This document shows positions 34,532-43,339 of a stretch of DNA of 64,000 bases, piece after piece. The notes under the pieces are model-generated. The model searched no databases. It was not told where the DNA came from and saw only the letters and a program-made list of their open reading frames with translations. Positions within the stretch are counted from its first letter, which is position 1, and every line of letters starts with the position of its first letter. A program made the translations under genes and the position numbers. Where the stretch lies: the NCBI RefSeq assembly GCF_003818135.1, contig NZ_RPOH01000019.1:1-64000 (forward strand), given 5' to 3'. This DNA comes from Buttiauxella warmboldiae. GTDB lineage: Bacteria; Pseudomonadota; Gammaproteobacteria; Enterobacterales; Enterobacteriaceae.

Positions 34532-35590
34532 TTACTCCATCGTCAGTTCAGAGAAGAGGCGCACCTCAATTTCGCCTTCTTCCGCCAGTTCACGCACCGT
34601 GGCCATAATCTCTTTGCGCACTTGCTCAACACGGCTTGCCGGAACCGGGCCTAAACGCGTTCCGGTGCTCTGTAACAGCTGTACCTGGCGTTTTGGCATC
34701 GCGCTATAGATGGCCTGGCGCAGAACCGGCTCGGTGCCTTTCAGCGCCACCGCCCACTCTTCAAGCGGAATTTCGTCCATCAGGCGTTGCAGAACCGCAG
34801 GGGTCTGACGGCTGAGGATAAAGAACTCATACATCTGATCTTTAAGTTCGTTAACCACATCTTCATCGCGAATACGTAGCTGCTCCAGCAGCTCCTGCTG
34901 GTTGGAGGGAATACGGTTAACAATGTCCGCGGCGTGTTTAATGCCCACCAGTTTTGAACCATGTTCCGACAGCACCGCTACGCCGCGTTCGATAATGCGG
35001 TCCAGCTCGTCGATCACATCGCGGTTAACGTCGTCCAGGCGCGCGATGCGGTAGATGATTTCGTCGCGGCGCGACTCTTCAAGGCAGCCCAGCACGCTGG
35101 CGGCCACATCCGGCGGCAAGAAGGCGAGGAACACGGCCTGTAGCTGTAAATGCTCCTGGTCAATCAGGCTGGCGAGCTGCGGCGTATCAACCCATTGCAG
35201 ACGCGCCATGCGGTAACGCACTTCATCGCCATAAATACCGTTAATCACGCTGCGCGAAATCTCGCTGCCCAGAGCCTTATCGAGAATATTCTTCAGATAG
35301 GTGCGGGACGCGCCGTTAATCCCGCTCTGCTCGCGGTAATCCTGAAAGAAATTATTCATCGCATTGCGGGCATGGGTGACTTTGATACCGTGCAGACGCG
35401 CCATGGTTTCACTCACGCGCACCACTTCTTCACGGCTTAATTTCGCCATTACCGTTGCGGCGGCCTCTTCGCCAACGCTGAGGAGTAAAATAGCCGCCTG
35501 CTCCAGCCGACTGCGCCCGTTATTGGCACCGTTGGCCGGGGTGCGATTACTCTTGCTTGCTTGTGGTTGCGGCTGCGCTATTTCGCTCAT
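34532..35590 (-). CDS. fliG: flagellar motor switch protein FliG
   Basis: FliG (352 aa) is the rotor protein that contacts the stator. The N-terminal helix bundle (SRLEQAAILLLSVGEEAAAT) and the C-terminal charged helix with PASRVEQVRKEIMATVRELA are present. ATG 35590 lies inside the end of fliF, giving a 44-base overlap that is longer than usual; no strong ribosome-binding site is visible, so it may be translated by coupling. Confidence 0.95.
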   Translation of the reverse strand: MSEIAQPQPQASKSNRTPANGANNGRSRLEQAAILLLSVGEEAAATVMAKLSREEVVRVSETMARLHGIKVTHARNAMNNFFQDYREQSGINGASRTYLKNILDKALGSEISRSVINGIYGDEVRYRMARLQWVDTPQLASLIDQEHLQLQAVFLAFLPPDVAASVLGCLEESRRDEIIYRIARLDDVNRDVIDELDRIIERGVAVLSEHGSKLVGIKHAADIVNRIPSNQQELLEQLRIRDEDVVNELKDQMYEFFILSRQTPAVLQRLMDEIPLEEWAVALKGTEPVLRQAIYSAMPKRQVQLLQSTGTRLGPVPASRVEQVRKEIMATVRELAEEGEIEVRLFSELTME

Positions 35591-37232
35591 TGCTATTTAT
35601 CCATTGTTTTAACACTTCAGCTACGCGCTCGGTTTCGCTCTGCGCCAGCGTCTGTAAGAATTCCACTTTCGTCTCAAGCCCTGAACTTTGTGGCGGCAGA
35701 TTGTCCTCAACCTGGAAGGAGGACTTCGGCAACGCCTGTACCAGGGAGTCATCTTCGCTGGAAGTATCGCCTTCGAGCAGCACGCCGCTGGTTTCATCCG
35801 CTAAGGCAGCAATCTGTTGCCCGGAGGTTGTTGAATAACGCCGTGCCAGCGGGCGAACCCCAAGCAGCAGCAGGAGCAGGGCGAGGAAGCCAATGCCCCC
35901 CATCTGTCCCCAATCGCGGATATCCGGGTCCTGCCACCATTTGAGCAACGGCGAGTCGATGGTGCCAGTTGGCGTAAAGACCAGGCGATCGAGGGTCAGT
36001 GAGTCTCCCCGCTGCTTGTCGATGCCAGCCGCATCTTCAATGAGCTTATTCAGGGCCGTGAACTGTTCCGGCGTCCATTTCGCCAGCGCAGGGGCATCCT
36101 GGTTGAGCACTACGGCAATGGACAGTTTTTCAAGTTTATAGACCGGGTGTTTAATGTGGCGCACGTCGCGGTCATAAGCATATTTACGCTGGGTCTGGCT
36201 GCGGCTCGACAGCGCCTGCGGAGTGGTAGTCGCGGCCGTTGCCGCTCCAGGCTGAGCCGGAGTCGCAGCGGGAGCTGCCGTTGGCGCGCGGTTGCTCAGA
36301 GAGCCAGGGATCCCCATCGCCAGTTCATCGGTGGAGTTTTCCTGATTAATATTTTCATCGCTAATGCGTGGGTCGCCGGCATAACGCTCCTGAGTCTCCT
36401 CCACGGCGCTAAAGTCGACCTTAGGCACGACGCTGGTACGGAAGTTACCCTGCCCAACCAGCGAGTTAAGCAGATTGGCAATATTCTTCTCGGTTTCGCC
36501 TTTGATCTGCTGGCTGATGTCCCGAACCCGGCTAATACCCGCCATCTGGCCGCTTTCGGTTTCAATACCTTCAGAAAGCAGATTGCCACTCTGATCGACG
36601 ACCCGCACCTGGCCCGCATTCAGGCCCGGCACGCTACCGGCAACCAGCTGCACCACGGAGGAAACCTGCTGCTGGTTAAGCTGCTTTCCGGGCCGTAAAC
36701 GCACCATTACCGAGGCGCTGCTCTCCGGCTGGTTAGTCAGTACAAACGAGCTGGACTCCATCAGCCCAAGATGCACCCTTGCCGACTCAACCGGGTCAAG
36801 CCCCATGATGCTCTGCGCCAGCTCGCCTTCGATGCTGCGTTTGTAACGCACGTTCTGGATAAACTGGCTGCTGCCCAGTAATTCATCTTTATCCATCAGC
36901 TCATAGCCGCCGGGCATAATCGCGGTGACGCCCTGCTCCGCCAGCGCCATACGCGCTTTTGCCAGCTTGCTGCTATCGACCATAATAATGCCGCTGGCAG
37001 GATCGATGCGGTAATCAATGGCCTGGCTCCCCAGCACGTCAACCACCTGTTTTACCGGCACGTTTTCCTGGGAACCGAACAGCGCCACGTAGTTATGATT
37101 GGTCATCCATAGCGATGTGACAATGGCGCTGGCGAGGATCAGCCCCGCAGCGCCCAGCAGCATATTTTTCTTGTTTCCCGTAAGTCCGCTCTCGAAGCTC
37201 ATCGGGAATTTTTGTTTTAATTTATCAATCAC
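35547..37232 (-). CDS. fliF: flagellar MS-ring protein FliF
   Basis: FliF (561 aa) forms the MS ring. It starts with GTG 37232 behind AAGG. Two membrane helices are seen (KNMLLGAAGLILASAIVTSL near residue 23; GQMGGIGFLALLLLLLGVRP near 443). The PASGIIMVDSSKLAKARMAL stretch and the family VARVRLQ-like SARVHLG segment support it. Its C-terminus, which docks to FliG, overlaps the fliG gene. Confidence 0.95.
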   Translation of the reverse strand: MIDKLKQKFPMSFESGLTGNKKNMLLGAAGLILASAIVTSLWMTNHNYVALFGSQENVPVKQVVDVLGSQAIDYRIDPASGIIMVDSSKLAKARMALAEQGVTAIMPGGYELMDKDELLGSSQFIQNVRYKRSIEGELAQSIMGLDPVESARVHLGLMESSSFVLTNQPESSASVMVRLRPGKQLNQQQVSSVVQLVAGSVPGLNAGQVRVVDQSGNLLSEGIETESGQMAGISRVRDISQQIKGETEKNIANLLNSLVGQGNFRTSVVPKVDFSAVEETQERYAGDPRISDENINQENSTDELAMGIPGSLSNRAPTAAPAATPAQPGAATAATTTPQALSSRSQTQRKYAYDRDVRHIKHPVYKLEKLSIAVVLNQDAPALAKWTPEQFTALNKLIEDAAGIDKQRGDSLTLDRLVFTPTGTIDSPLLKWWQDPDIRDWGQMGGIGFLALLLLLLGVRPLARRYSTTSGQQIAALADETSGVLLEGDTSSEDDSLVQALPKSSFQVEDNLPPQSSGLETKVEFLQTLAQSETERVAEVLKQWINSNERNSAAATTSKQE

Positions 37233-37241
37233 ATCGTAACC

Positions 37242-37613
37242 TTACACGGCCATATTCATGACTTCGTCGAGGGCGGAGGTGAGCTTGTTACGCACCTGCA
37301 CCATCGCCGAAAAAGCGACGCTGGCTTTCTGGCTTTCAACCATCGCCCCCGTTAAATCATCACTGATGCCCGTTTCCACCGCCGTCTGCTTCGCTGAAGC
37401 CGTATGCTGCATCATATCTACGCGATTCACGGCTTCATTCATCATTTGGCTAAATGAACCCGAAGAGGAGGAGGCCGGTGATGCAAGCAGCTCACCGCCG
37501 ATCTGTTGTGCAGGGGCAATAAAACCCTGAGAGGCGCTCAGCGCGTTTTGCTGCATTTTTTGCAGCATCGAGAGTTGGGCGGGAGAGATAGCAACCGACT
37601 GAATTTTATCCAT
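37242..37613 (-). CDS. fliE: flagellar hook-basal body adaptor FliE
   Basis: FliE (123 aa) links the MS ring to the rod. The C-terminal helix SQKASVAFSAMVQVRNKLTS ending in ALDEVMNMAV is diagnostic. It lies between lafK (31 bases) and fliF (9 bases), so no separate promoter space is available and it is likely read from the lafK promoter. Confidence 0.93.
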   Translation of the reverse strand: MDKIQSVAISPAQLSMLQKMQQNALSASQGFIAPAQQIGGELLASPASSSSGSFSQMMNEAVNRVDMMQHTASAKQTAVETGISDDLTGAMVESQKASVAFSAMVQVRNKLTSALDEVMNMAV

Positions 37614-37644
37614 TTAATAATTCTTCCTGTGAAACTTATCGCGT

Positions 37645-38685
37645 TCAGGCGTAGCAGCTCATGTCGATACCATCGCCACGCATTGTCGCCAGACGGTAGC
37701 GCAACGCTCGCGGCGTGATGCCCAGTGATTGCGCCGTCCGCGATTTATTTCCATTGTGTTGTTTAAGTAAATCAATGATGTACTGATACTCAGCCAGCCG
37801 CCCGTGGACTTTAACGCCGCGAATCGCATCGGCAACAGGAGCCACAGCGGCGCGATTTTCGCTCCACTGATGGTGCACCGATGCGCTGGCATGCTGAACC
37901 GGTAGCGACAAATCCGCAGCGTGAATAATCTCGCTGCTGCTCAGAATCAGCCCGCGCTGAATGACGTTTTCCAGCTCACGGATGTTGCCAGGCCATGAAT
38001 ATTTCAATAAAGCAAAGCGTGCGTCTTCACTGAGTTTTTTATTTTGCTGGTGTCTTGTCTGATATTTTTTGATGAAGCTCAGCGCCAGCGGAATAATATC
38101 TTCTGGCCGTTCCCGCAGCGGGGAAACATGAATAGGCACTACCGCCAGACGATAGTATAAGTCCTGGCGAAAACGCCCTTCGGAAATTTCGTTAAGCAGG
38201 TCTTTATTGGTCGAGGCGATAACACGAATATCGAGAGGAATTTTTTTATGGCTCCCCAGGCGCTCAACTTCCTGCTCCTGTAAAACCCGTAATAGCTTAG
38301 CCTGCAGATTCAGCGGCATATCGCCAATTTCATCAAGCAACAATACGCCATTATTTGCCAGCTCAAATTTGCCCGGCATGCTGCTCAGCGCCCCGGTAAA
38401 TGCGCCTTTGACGTGGCCGAATAAAATAGATTCCAGCATGGTTTCAGGAATTGCCGCGCAGTTGACGGCGACATAAGGCGCATTCTGACCCACGCTATAA
38501 TGATGAATGGTACGTGCAATACACTCTTTACCGGTTCCAGTTTCACCAGTAATAATTGTTGCAACATTAAATTCGGCGACTCTTTTTGCCAAATTAAAAG
38601 CATTCACACTGGCAGCGGCATGAGCAATAAAGCTATGACTGTTAGCAATGCTATCCTGAGTGAAACCATTCATATCTGAGCCCAC
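37645..38685 (-). CDS. lafK: sigma-54-dependent activator LafK of the lateral flagellum
   Basis: LafK (346 aa) is an NtrC-type enhancer-binding activator. Residues 14-240 form the AAA+ domain with Walker A GETGTGKE (near 47), the sigma-54 contact GAFTGA, and Walker B LLLDEIGDMP. The C-terminal Fis-like HTH is SRTAQSLGITPRALRYRL. GTG 38685 has AAGGG upstream; an ATG four codons later is the alternative. No receiver domain precedes the AAA+ part, so it is not controlled by phosphorylation in the usual way. It is the only activator in the cluster and heads the fliEFGHIJ genes. Confidence 0.93.
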   Translation of the reverse strand: MGSDMNGFTQDSIANSHSFIAHAAASVNAFNLAKRVAEFNVATIITGETGTGKECIARTIHHYSVGQNAPYVAVNCAAIPETMLESILFGHVKGAFTGALSSMPGKFELANNGVLLLDEIGDMPLNLQAKLLRVLQEQEVERLGSHKKIPLDIRVIASTNKDLLNEISEGRFRQDLYYRLAVVPIHVSPLRERPEDIIPLALSFIKKYQTRHQQNKKLSEDARFALLKYSWPGNIRELENVIQRGLILSSSEIIHAADLSLPVQHASASVHHQWSENRAAVAPVADAIRGVKVHGRLAEYQYIIDLLKQHNGNKSRTAQSLGITPRALRYRLATMRGDGIDMSCYA

Positions 38686-39134
38686 AAATTTCCCTTCGCG
38701 TTAAAAAAGCCGCAGTGGCTAACCGACCATCCTGGTCAACAGCACATAAAAAATGTATAGAAGTGTTGAACTGGAAAACCCAATAGGAATTTTCCCAACC
38801 ACGGTACACTTGCCGCTAGCCGCTTGTCTCCTCATTAATATTCATTAAACAACAATTAACAACACCGACAACATAATACATAAAAATCAATCACTTAAAA
38901 ATTAACCAACAGTCGTTAATTAACCAATAACTTAAATAATTAATTTTTTAATGATCGCCAGCACCTTGAACTAAACATTAGCTGCAGACATACTCTACGG
39001 CCGTAATATTATGCTGCACAGGTCAATTGCAATGGCGAATTATGGTGATAAATGGATATTTACTCACACGCCACAGCGGAGCCAAAAGGTAAAAAAACCT
39101 TTACGTCAGCACCCTGAATGATAATGGACAAATC
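38686..39134. other. regulatory region between divergent lafK and fliM
   Basis: About 450 bases, AT-rich, with no gene, serving both the lafK-fliE-J and fliM-flhA operons. I found no spacing-correct sigma-54 site. The stretch near fliM has an AAAGG/CCTTT inverted repeat around a run of A. Early control of the system must enter here. Confidence 0.65.
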
Positions 39135-40010
39135 ATGCAGAACGCATCGCCAAGAATTCGTGTTTATCAGGCCGCTGATTGTCCTGAACTCACTCGACTG
39201 GATGTCAGCAAGCTCGGCCGGGCCTATCATAAGATACCCAAAATAATCAGTGCCAAATTCGACAACCTCGAAGCCAGGGTAGGTATTTTCTTTTTAAAAA
39301 AATACCGCCTCAATGCGTTATTGAATAACATGACATTTGATATTGATTGTCATTACAAGAATGCACAAATTTTTTCCACCCCCCATGGAAATATTGGCTT
39401 CGAAATTAACCGCAAGTTTTTGTTGAGTATTTTGCACACCTATTACGGGCTGAGCAAAGAAGGCAACCCTGTTTCTTTAGATCTCACCCAGCCGGTGACG
39501 AAAACCGAAGACCGTTTAAAAACAAAACTGGGTCATGAGCTACTGCAGCTGATTATGGTTCAGGAAGTCTTAAATGAAACCCTGGAATTAAAAAACGATT
39601 ACACTGCGGTGATTCATCAATGGTCCTATTCCGTTCGCTTCTGGCTGGAAGGCTATGATGAATATTGTTTTTCAATTTTGCTGGATGCGCATCACGTTGA
39701 TCTGCTACTGGCTACTTCGCGTGCCGACAATGAGAGTAGTGAGCCACAGGCTAAAAACCTCTCTCCTGAACAAGTAGAGCACATGTTTACCAATATGCCG
39801 TTAACCCTCACCGGCCGTCTGGTATCCATTAATATTACCGTCGCCCAACTGTTAAATATTGGGCCCGGCGACATTATTCCCGTTTCGTTAAATGAACCGC
39901 TACCGGTGTTTATCGAAAAAGAACAGATTTTTAGCTCAGTCGTCGCCGAAGAACGAGGACGGTTATATCTATCTGAATTTAATGATAAAAACTCCAGAGA
40001 TGAAGTATGA
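39135..40010 (+). CDS. fliM: flagellar motor switch protein FliM
   Basis: FliM (291 aa) is a C-ring component that joins FliG and FliN. It is shorter than E. coli FliM (334). The C-terminal part carries LTLTGRLVSINITVAQLLNI and the GDIIPVSLNEPLPVFIE surface-presentation motif. The N-terminal CheY-binding segment (LSQxEIDALL) is not recognisable, which fits a motor without its own chemotaxis input. It overlaps fliN by four bases. Confidence 0.85.
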   Translation: MQNASPRIRVYQAADCPELTRLDVSKLGRAYHKIPKIISAKFDNLEARVGIFFLKKYRLNALLNNMTFDIDCHYKNAQIFSTPHGNIGFEINRKFLLSILHTYYGLSKEGNPVSLDLTQPVTKTEDRLKTKLGHELLQLIMVQEVLNETLELKNDYTAVIHQWSYSVRFWLEGYDEYCFSILLDAHHVDLLLATSRADNESSEPQAKNLSPEQVEHMFTNMPLTLTGRLVSINITVAQLLNIGPGDIIPVSLNEPLPVFIEKEQIFSSVVAEERGRLYLSEFNDKNSRDEV

Positions 40011-40399
40011 GTGATCAAAATGACCTGTCCATAGATTTTAATCTGGACGAAATCGAGCTGCCGGAAAGTGCGGAACAGAATGCAGAGATGTCCGCCACCC
40101 GACCCGTTGAAAAACCGGCCACCGAAAGCCGCAGCGAGCAGCTGCGCAAAATGGCGTTGTTCAGCCGTATTCCCGTCAATCTGACTTTAGAAGTGGCGTC
40201 GGTGAGCATTTCTCTTGCCGAGCTGATGACCATTACCAACGATAGCGTGATTGAACTGGACAAAATGGCCGGCGAGCCTCTGGATCTGAAAGTCAACGGT
40301 ATCCAGTTCGGCAAGGCAGAAGTGGTGGTGCTCAATGATAAGTACGGCCTGCGTATTATTGAATTCAGCAACCATGATTTAGGCAAGCTAACGCAATGA
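40007..40399 (+). CDS. fliN: flagellar motor switch protein FliN
   Basis: FliN (130 aa) forms the lower C ring and helps deliver export cargo. The conserved SpoA domain is FSRIPVNLTLEVASVSISLA followed by VIELDKMAGEPLDLKVNGIQ and the end KYGLRIIEF. The acidic N-terminus is variable. ATGA overlaps on both sides couple it to fliM and fliP. Confidence 0.93.
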   Translation: MSDQNDLSIDFNLDEIELPESAEQNAEMSATRPVEKPATESRSEQLRKMALFSRIPVNLTLEVASVSISLAELMTITNDSVIELDKMAGEPLDLKVNGIQFGKAEVVVLNDKYGLRIIEFSNHDLGKLTQ

Positions 40400-41157
40400 G
40401 CCACACTTTACGCTCCACGAGCCTGGGGCTGCTGCTGTTCACCGGGCTGCTGATCTCGCCTCACCTGCTGGCGGCTAACGGGGATATTACCCTGTTGAGC
40501 ACGACCAGCAACGGCAGCGGCCAGGACTATAGCGTCAAGATTGAAATTCTGATCCTGATGACCCTGCTCGGCCTGTTGCCGATCATGGTGCTGATGATGA
40601 CCTGCTTTACGCGCTTTATTATTGTGCTGGCTATTTTGCGCCAGGCAATGGGCCTGCAGCAGAGCCCACCCAATAAAATCCTGACGGGTATCGCGCTGGC
40701 GCTCACCATGCTGGTTATGCGGCCGGTCTGGACCACGGTTTACGATCAGGCCATTGTTCCTTATCAGAATGATGCGATCACCCTTAAACAGGCGCTGAGT
40801 ACCGCGGAAGTGCCGCTGAAGAACTATATGCTGGCGCAAACCAGTAAGACGTCAATGGCGCAGATCATGACTATCGCCGGCGAAAAAGGCGATGCCACGC
40901 AGATGGATCTCAGTATCGTCATTCCCGCGTTTGTGCTCAGCGAGCTGAAAACGGCGTTCCAGATAGGCTTTATGATTTACATTCCGTTCCTGATTATCGA
41001 CCTGATCGTTGCCAGTATTCTGATGGCGATGGGGATGATGATGCTGTCGCCGCTGATCGTGTCATTACCCTTTAAGCTGATGCTGTTTGTGCTTTGCGAT
41101 GGCTGGAACCTGATTGTCAGTACGCTGACCACCAGCGTACAGGGAGTTTCCGGATGA
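40396..41157 (+). CDS. fliP: flagellar export gate protein FliP
   Basis: FliP (253 aa) is the core of the export gate. A signal-like N-terminus (STSLGLLLFTGLLISPHLLA) is followed by membrane helices; TCFTRFIIVLAILRQAMGLQ, then QQSPPNKILTGIALALTMLV, and GMMMLSPLIVSLPFKLMLFV are hallmarks. No fliO gene precedes it; FliO is often absent or divergent in lateral systems. Confidence 0.96.
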   Translation: MSHTLRSTSLGLLLFTGLLISPHLLAANGDITLLSTTSNGSGQDYSVKIEILILMTLLGLLPIMVLMMTCFTRFIIVLAILRQAMGLQQSPPNKILTGIALALTMLVMRPVWTTVYDQAIVPYQNDAITLKQALSTAEVPLKNYMLAQTSKTSMAQIMTIAGEKGDATQMDLSIVIPAFVLSELKTAFQIGFMIYIPFLIIDLIVASILMAMGMMMLSPLIVSLPFKLMLFVLCDGWNLIVSTLTTSVQGVSG

Positions 41158-41426
41158 TGACCATGGATACCGCCGGCGAAATCATGTCCGGCGCCATCAT
41201 GCTGGTGCTGGTGATTTCCGTGGTGGCGATCGTGCCAAGCCTGCTGGTCGGGCTGGTCGTCAGTATTTTCCAGGCAACGACGCAAATTAACGAACAAACG
41301 CTCAGTTTCTTACCGCGCCTGGTGGTGACCCTGCTGGTGCTGGTGGTGGCGGGAAAATGGATGCTGATCAAACTCTCTGATTTCACCATTGAAATTTTTC
41401 ATCAGGCCGCACGGCTGGTTGGCTAA
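41154..41426 (+). CDS. fliQ: flagellar export gate protein FliQ
   Basis: FliQ (90 aa) has two membrane helices and the family stretch SIFQATTQINEQTLSFLPRL. ATG 41154 overlaps the fliP stop by four bases; a longer frame inside fliP is ignored. Length matches E. coli FliQ (89). Confidence 0.95.
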   Translation: MMTMDTAGEIMSGAIMLVLVISVVAIVPSLLVGLVVSIFQATTQINEQTLSFLPRLVVTLLVLVVAGKWMLIKLSDFTIEIFHQAARLVG

Positions 41427-41432
41427 ATCACT

Positions 41433-42206
41433 ATGGGCTTTGACATCCAGACACTGATCGCTCCCCTGATGGCCGCCTTTCTGCCGTTTGTGCGCATTCT
41501 TTCGTTTATCCATTTTAGTCCGGTCTTCGATCAGCGATCGATTTCCCGGCGCATCAAAATTGGCCTTGCGCTTTCGCTCACGGCGGTCATCGCCCCGATG
41601 CTGCATCAGCCGGTGGTGTTAACCGAATTGCTCTCCATGCGCAGCGTTATGCTCATCGGCGAACAGATTCTGTGGGGATTTTTATTTGGTGCCATGCTGC
41701 AGCTGGTTTTTGTGGTGCTCCAGACCGCCGGGCATATTCTTTCGATGAATATGGGGCTGGGCATGGCGATGATGAACGACCCCAGCAACGGCAACTCCAC
41801 CACGGTGATTTCACAAATCATTTTTGTCTACAGCGTGCTGCTTTTTTTCACCATGGACGGGCATTTGCTGCTGGTTACCATCCTTTATAAAAGCTTCACT
41901 TACTGGCCTCCGGGGCAGGCCATCGCCGCGCTGACGCTAAAAACCTTGGTGCAAAGCCTCGGCTGGTTGATTTCCTCCTCCGTGCTTATTGCGCTGCCGA
42001 CCGGCTTTGTGATGCTGATGGTGCAGGGTTCGTTTGGCTTACTGAACCGTATCTCCCCTACCCTGAACCTGTTTTCGTTAGGTTTTCCGATTAGCATGCT
42101 GTTCGGCCTGCTCTGCCTTGCATTAATGGTGAGCAATATTCCCGAGCACTATCTCAATCTGACGAACTACATTCTCGGCAAACTTGATTCGATACGGATT
42201 TACTGA
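41433..42206 (+). CDS. fliR: flagellar export gate protein FliR
   Basis: FliR (257 aa) completes the export gate with six predicted helices. The motif FVVLQTAGHILSMNMGLGMA and the C-terminal ISPTLNLFSLGFPISMLFGL are typical. Its last base is shared with the flhB start (TGATG). Confidence 0.95.
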   Translation: MGFDIQTLIAPLMAAFLPFVRILSFIHFSPVFDQRSISRRIKIGLALSLTAVIAPMLHQPVVLTELLSMRSVMLIGEQILWGFLFGAMLQLVFVVLQTAGHILSMNMGLGMAMMNDPSNGNSTTVISQIIFVYSVLLFFTMDGHLLLVTILYKSFTYWPPGQAIAALTLKTLVQSLGWLISSSVLIALPTGFVMLMVQGSFGLLNRISPTLNLFSLGFPISMLFGLLCLALMVSNIPEHYLNLTNYILGKLDSIRIY

Positions 42207-43339
42207 TGTCGGGTTCAGGAGATAAAAGCGAAAAGGCCACCCATGGCAAGCTTCGCAAGGCGCGTGAAAAAGGGGATATTCCACGCTCAAAAGATTTAAC
42301 CATGGCGGCAGGGCTGGTCACATCGCTTATCACCTTGATGATCTTCTTCCCGTACTACCAACAGCTGGTTCAGGACTCCTTTTTTTCGGTCAGCGCGATG
42401 GCCAGCAAACTGAACGACGATGCCGCACTCGAACAATTTTTGCTGCACCATGTCTGGCTGCTGCTGAAATTTATTCTGACGCTGGTGCCGATCCCATTTG
42501 TCTGCGTGATTTCAACGCTTATCCCCGGCGGGTGGAACTTCACGCCCAATAAGCTGCTGCCGGACTTTAAAAAAATCAGCCCGATTAGCGGCCTGAAACG
42601 TATGTTTTCTTCCAGCCACTACGTCGACGTGCTGAAAATGCTGCTCAAATGCAGCGTCCTAATGGCGGTGTTATGGTCGCTGATTCAGGATAACTTACCC
42701 GAACTGTTAGGCTTGCAGCGAATATGGTTACGTCAGGGAATTGAAGAGGGATTGCTGATTCTGCGCCAGTCGTTCTGGTGGCTGCTGGGCGTGATCGTAG
42801 TCTTTGCTTTTATTGACGTGCCGCTATCCATCTTTATGTTTATGAAAAAAATGCGTATGACCAAGCAAGAAGTGCGCGATGAGCATAAAAATAACGACGG
42901 AAACCCACAGGTAAAAGGCCGGATACGCCAGCTGCAGCGGCAGATGGCGCAGGGGCAGATTAATAAAGTGGTGCCTGAGGCCGATGTGATTTTAGTTAAC
43001 CCAACGCATTACGCCGTGGCGCTGAAATATGACCCGAATAAAGCGCAGGCGCCTTTTATCCTCGCCAAAGGCACCGATGATATCGCGCTATATATCCGCG
43101 AGGTCGCCGCCCAACACCAGGTTGAAGTGGTGGAGTTTCCCCCGCTCGCCCGCGCGATTTATTACAGCACGCGCGTTAACCAACAGATTCCTTCTCAGCT
43201 ATTTCGCGCCATTGCTCACGTGCTCACCTACGTGATGCAAATTAAAGAGTGGCGACAAGGACGTAGCGCTAACAAGCCGCAGCTCAATAAGCATATGGAC
43301 ATCCCAAAAGAGGTAATGAAATTAGATGGCAAACGGTAA
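42206..43339 (+). CDS. flhB: flagellar export switch protein FlhB
   Basis: FlhB (377 aa) controls substrate switching by cutting itself at NPTH, present here as VILVNPTHYAVALKYDP. Four membrane helices precede the cytoplasmic domain; the N-terminus begins KSEKATHGKLRKAREKGDIP, as in the family. It overlaps flhA by 14 bases. Confidence 0.96.
   Translation: MSGSGDKSEKATHGKLRKAREKGDIPRSKDLTMAAGLVTSLITLMIFFPYYQQLVQDSFFSVSAMASKLNDDAALEQFLLHHVWLLLKFILTLVPIPFVCVISTLIPGGWNFTPNKLLPDFKKISPISGLKRMFSSSHYVDVLKMLLKCSVLMAVLWSLIQDNLPELLGLQRIWLRQGIEEGLLILRQSFWWLLGVIVVFAFIDVPLSIFMFMKKMRMTKQEVRDEHKNNDGNPQVKGRIRQLQRQMAQGQINKVVPEADVILVNPTHYAVALKYDPNKAQAPFILAKGTDDIALYIREVAAQHQVEVVEFPPLARAIYYSTRVNQQIPSQLFRAIAHVLTYVMQIKEWRQGRSANKPQLNKHMDIPKEVMKLDGKR

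Noticed and set aside
38803-38816. CGGTAC-N5-CCGCT as a sigma-54 site between lafK and fliM
   Set aside because: GG and GC have the right spacing, but the -12 element lacks TT and the -24 element lacks the leading T and C; too weak to call.
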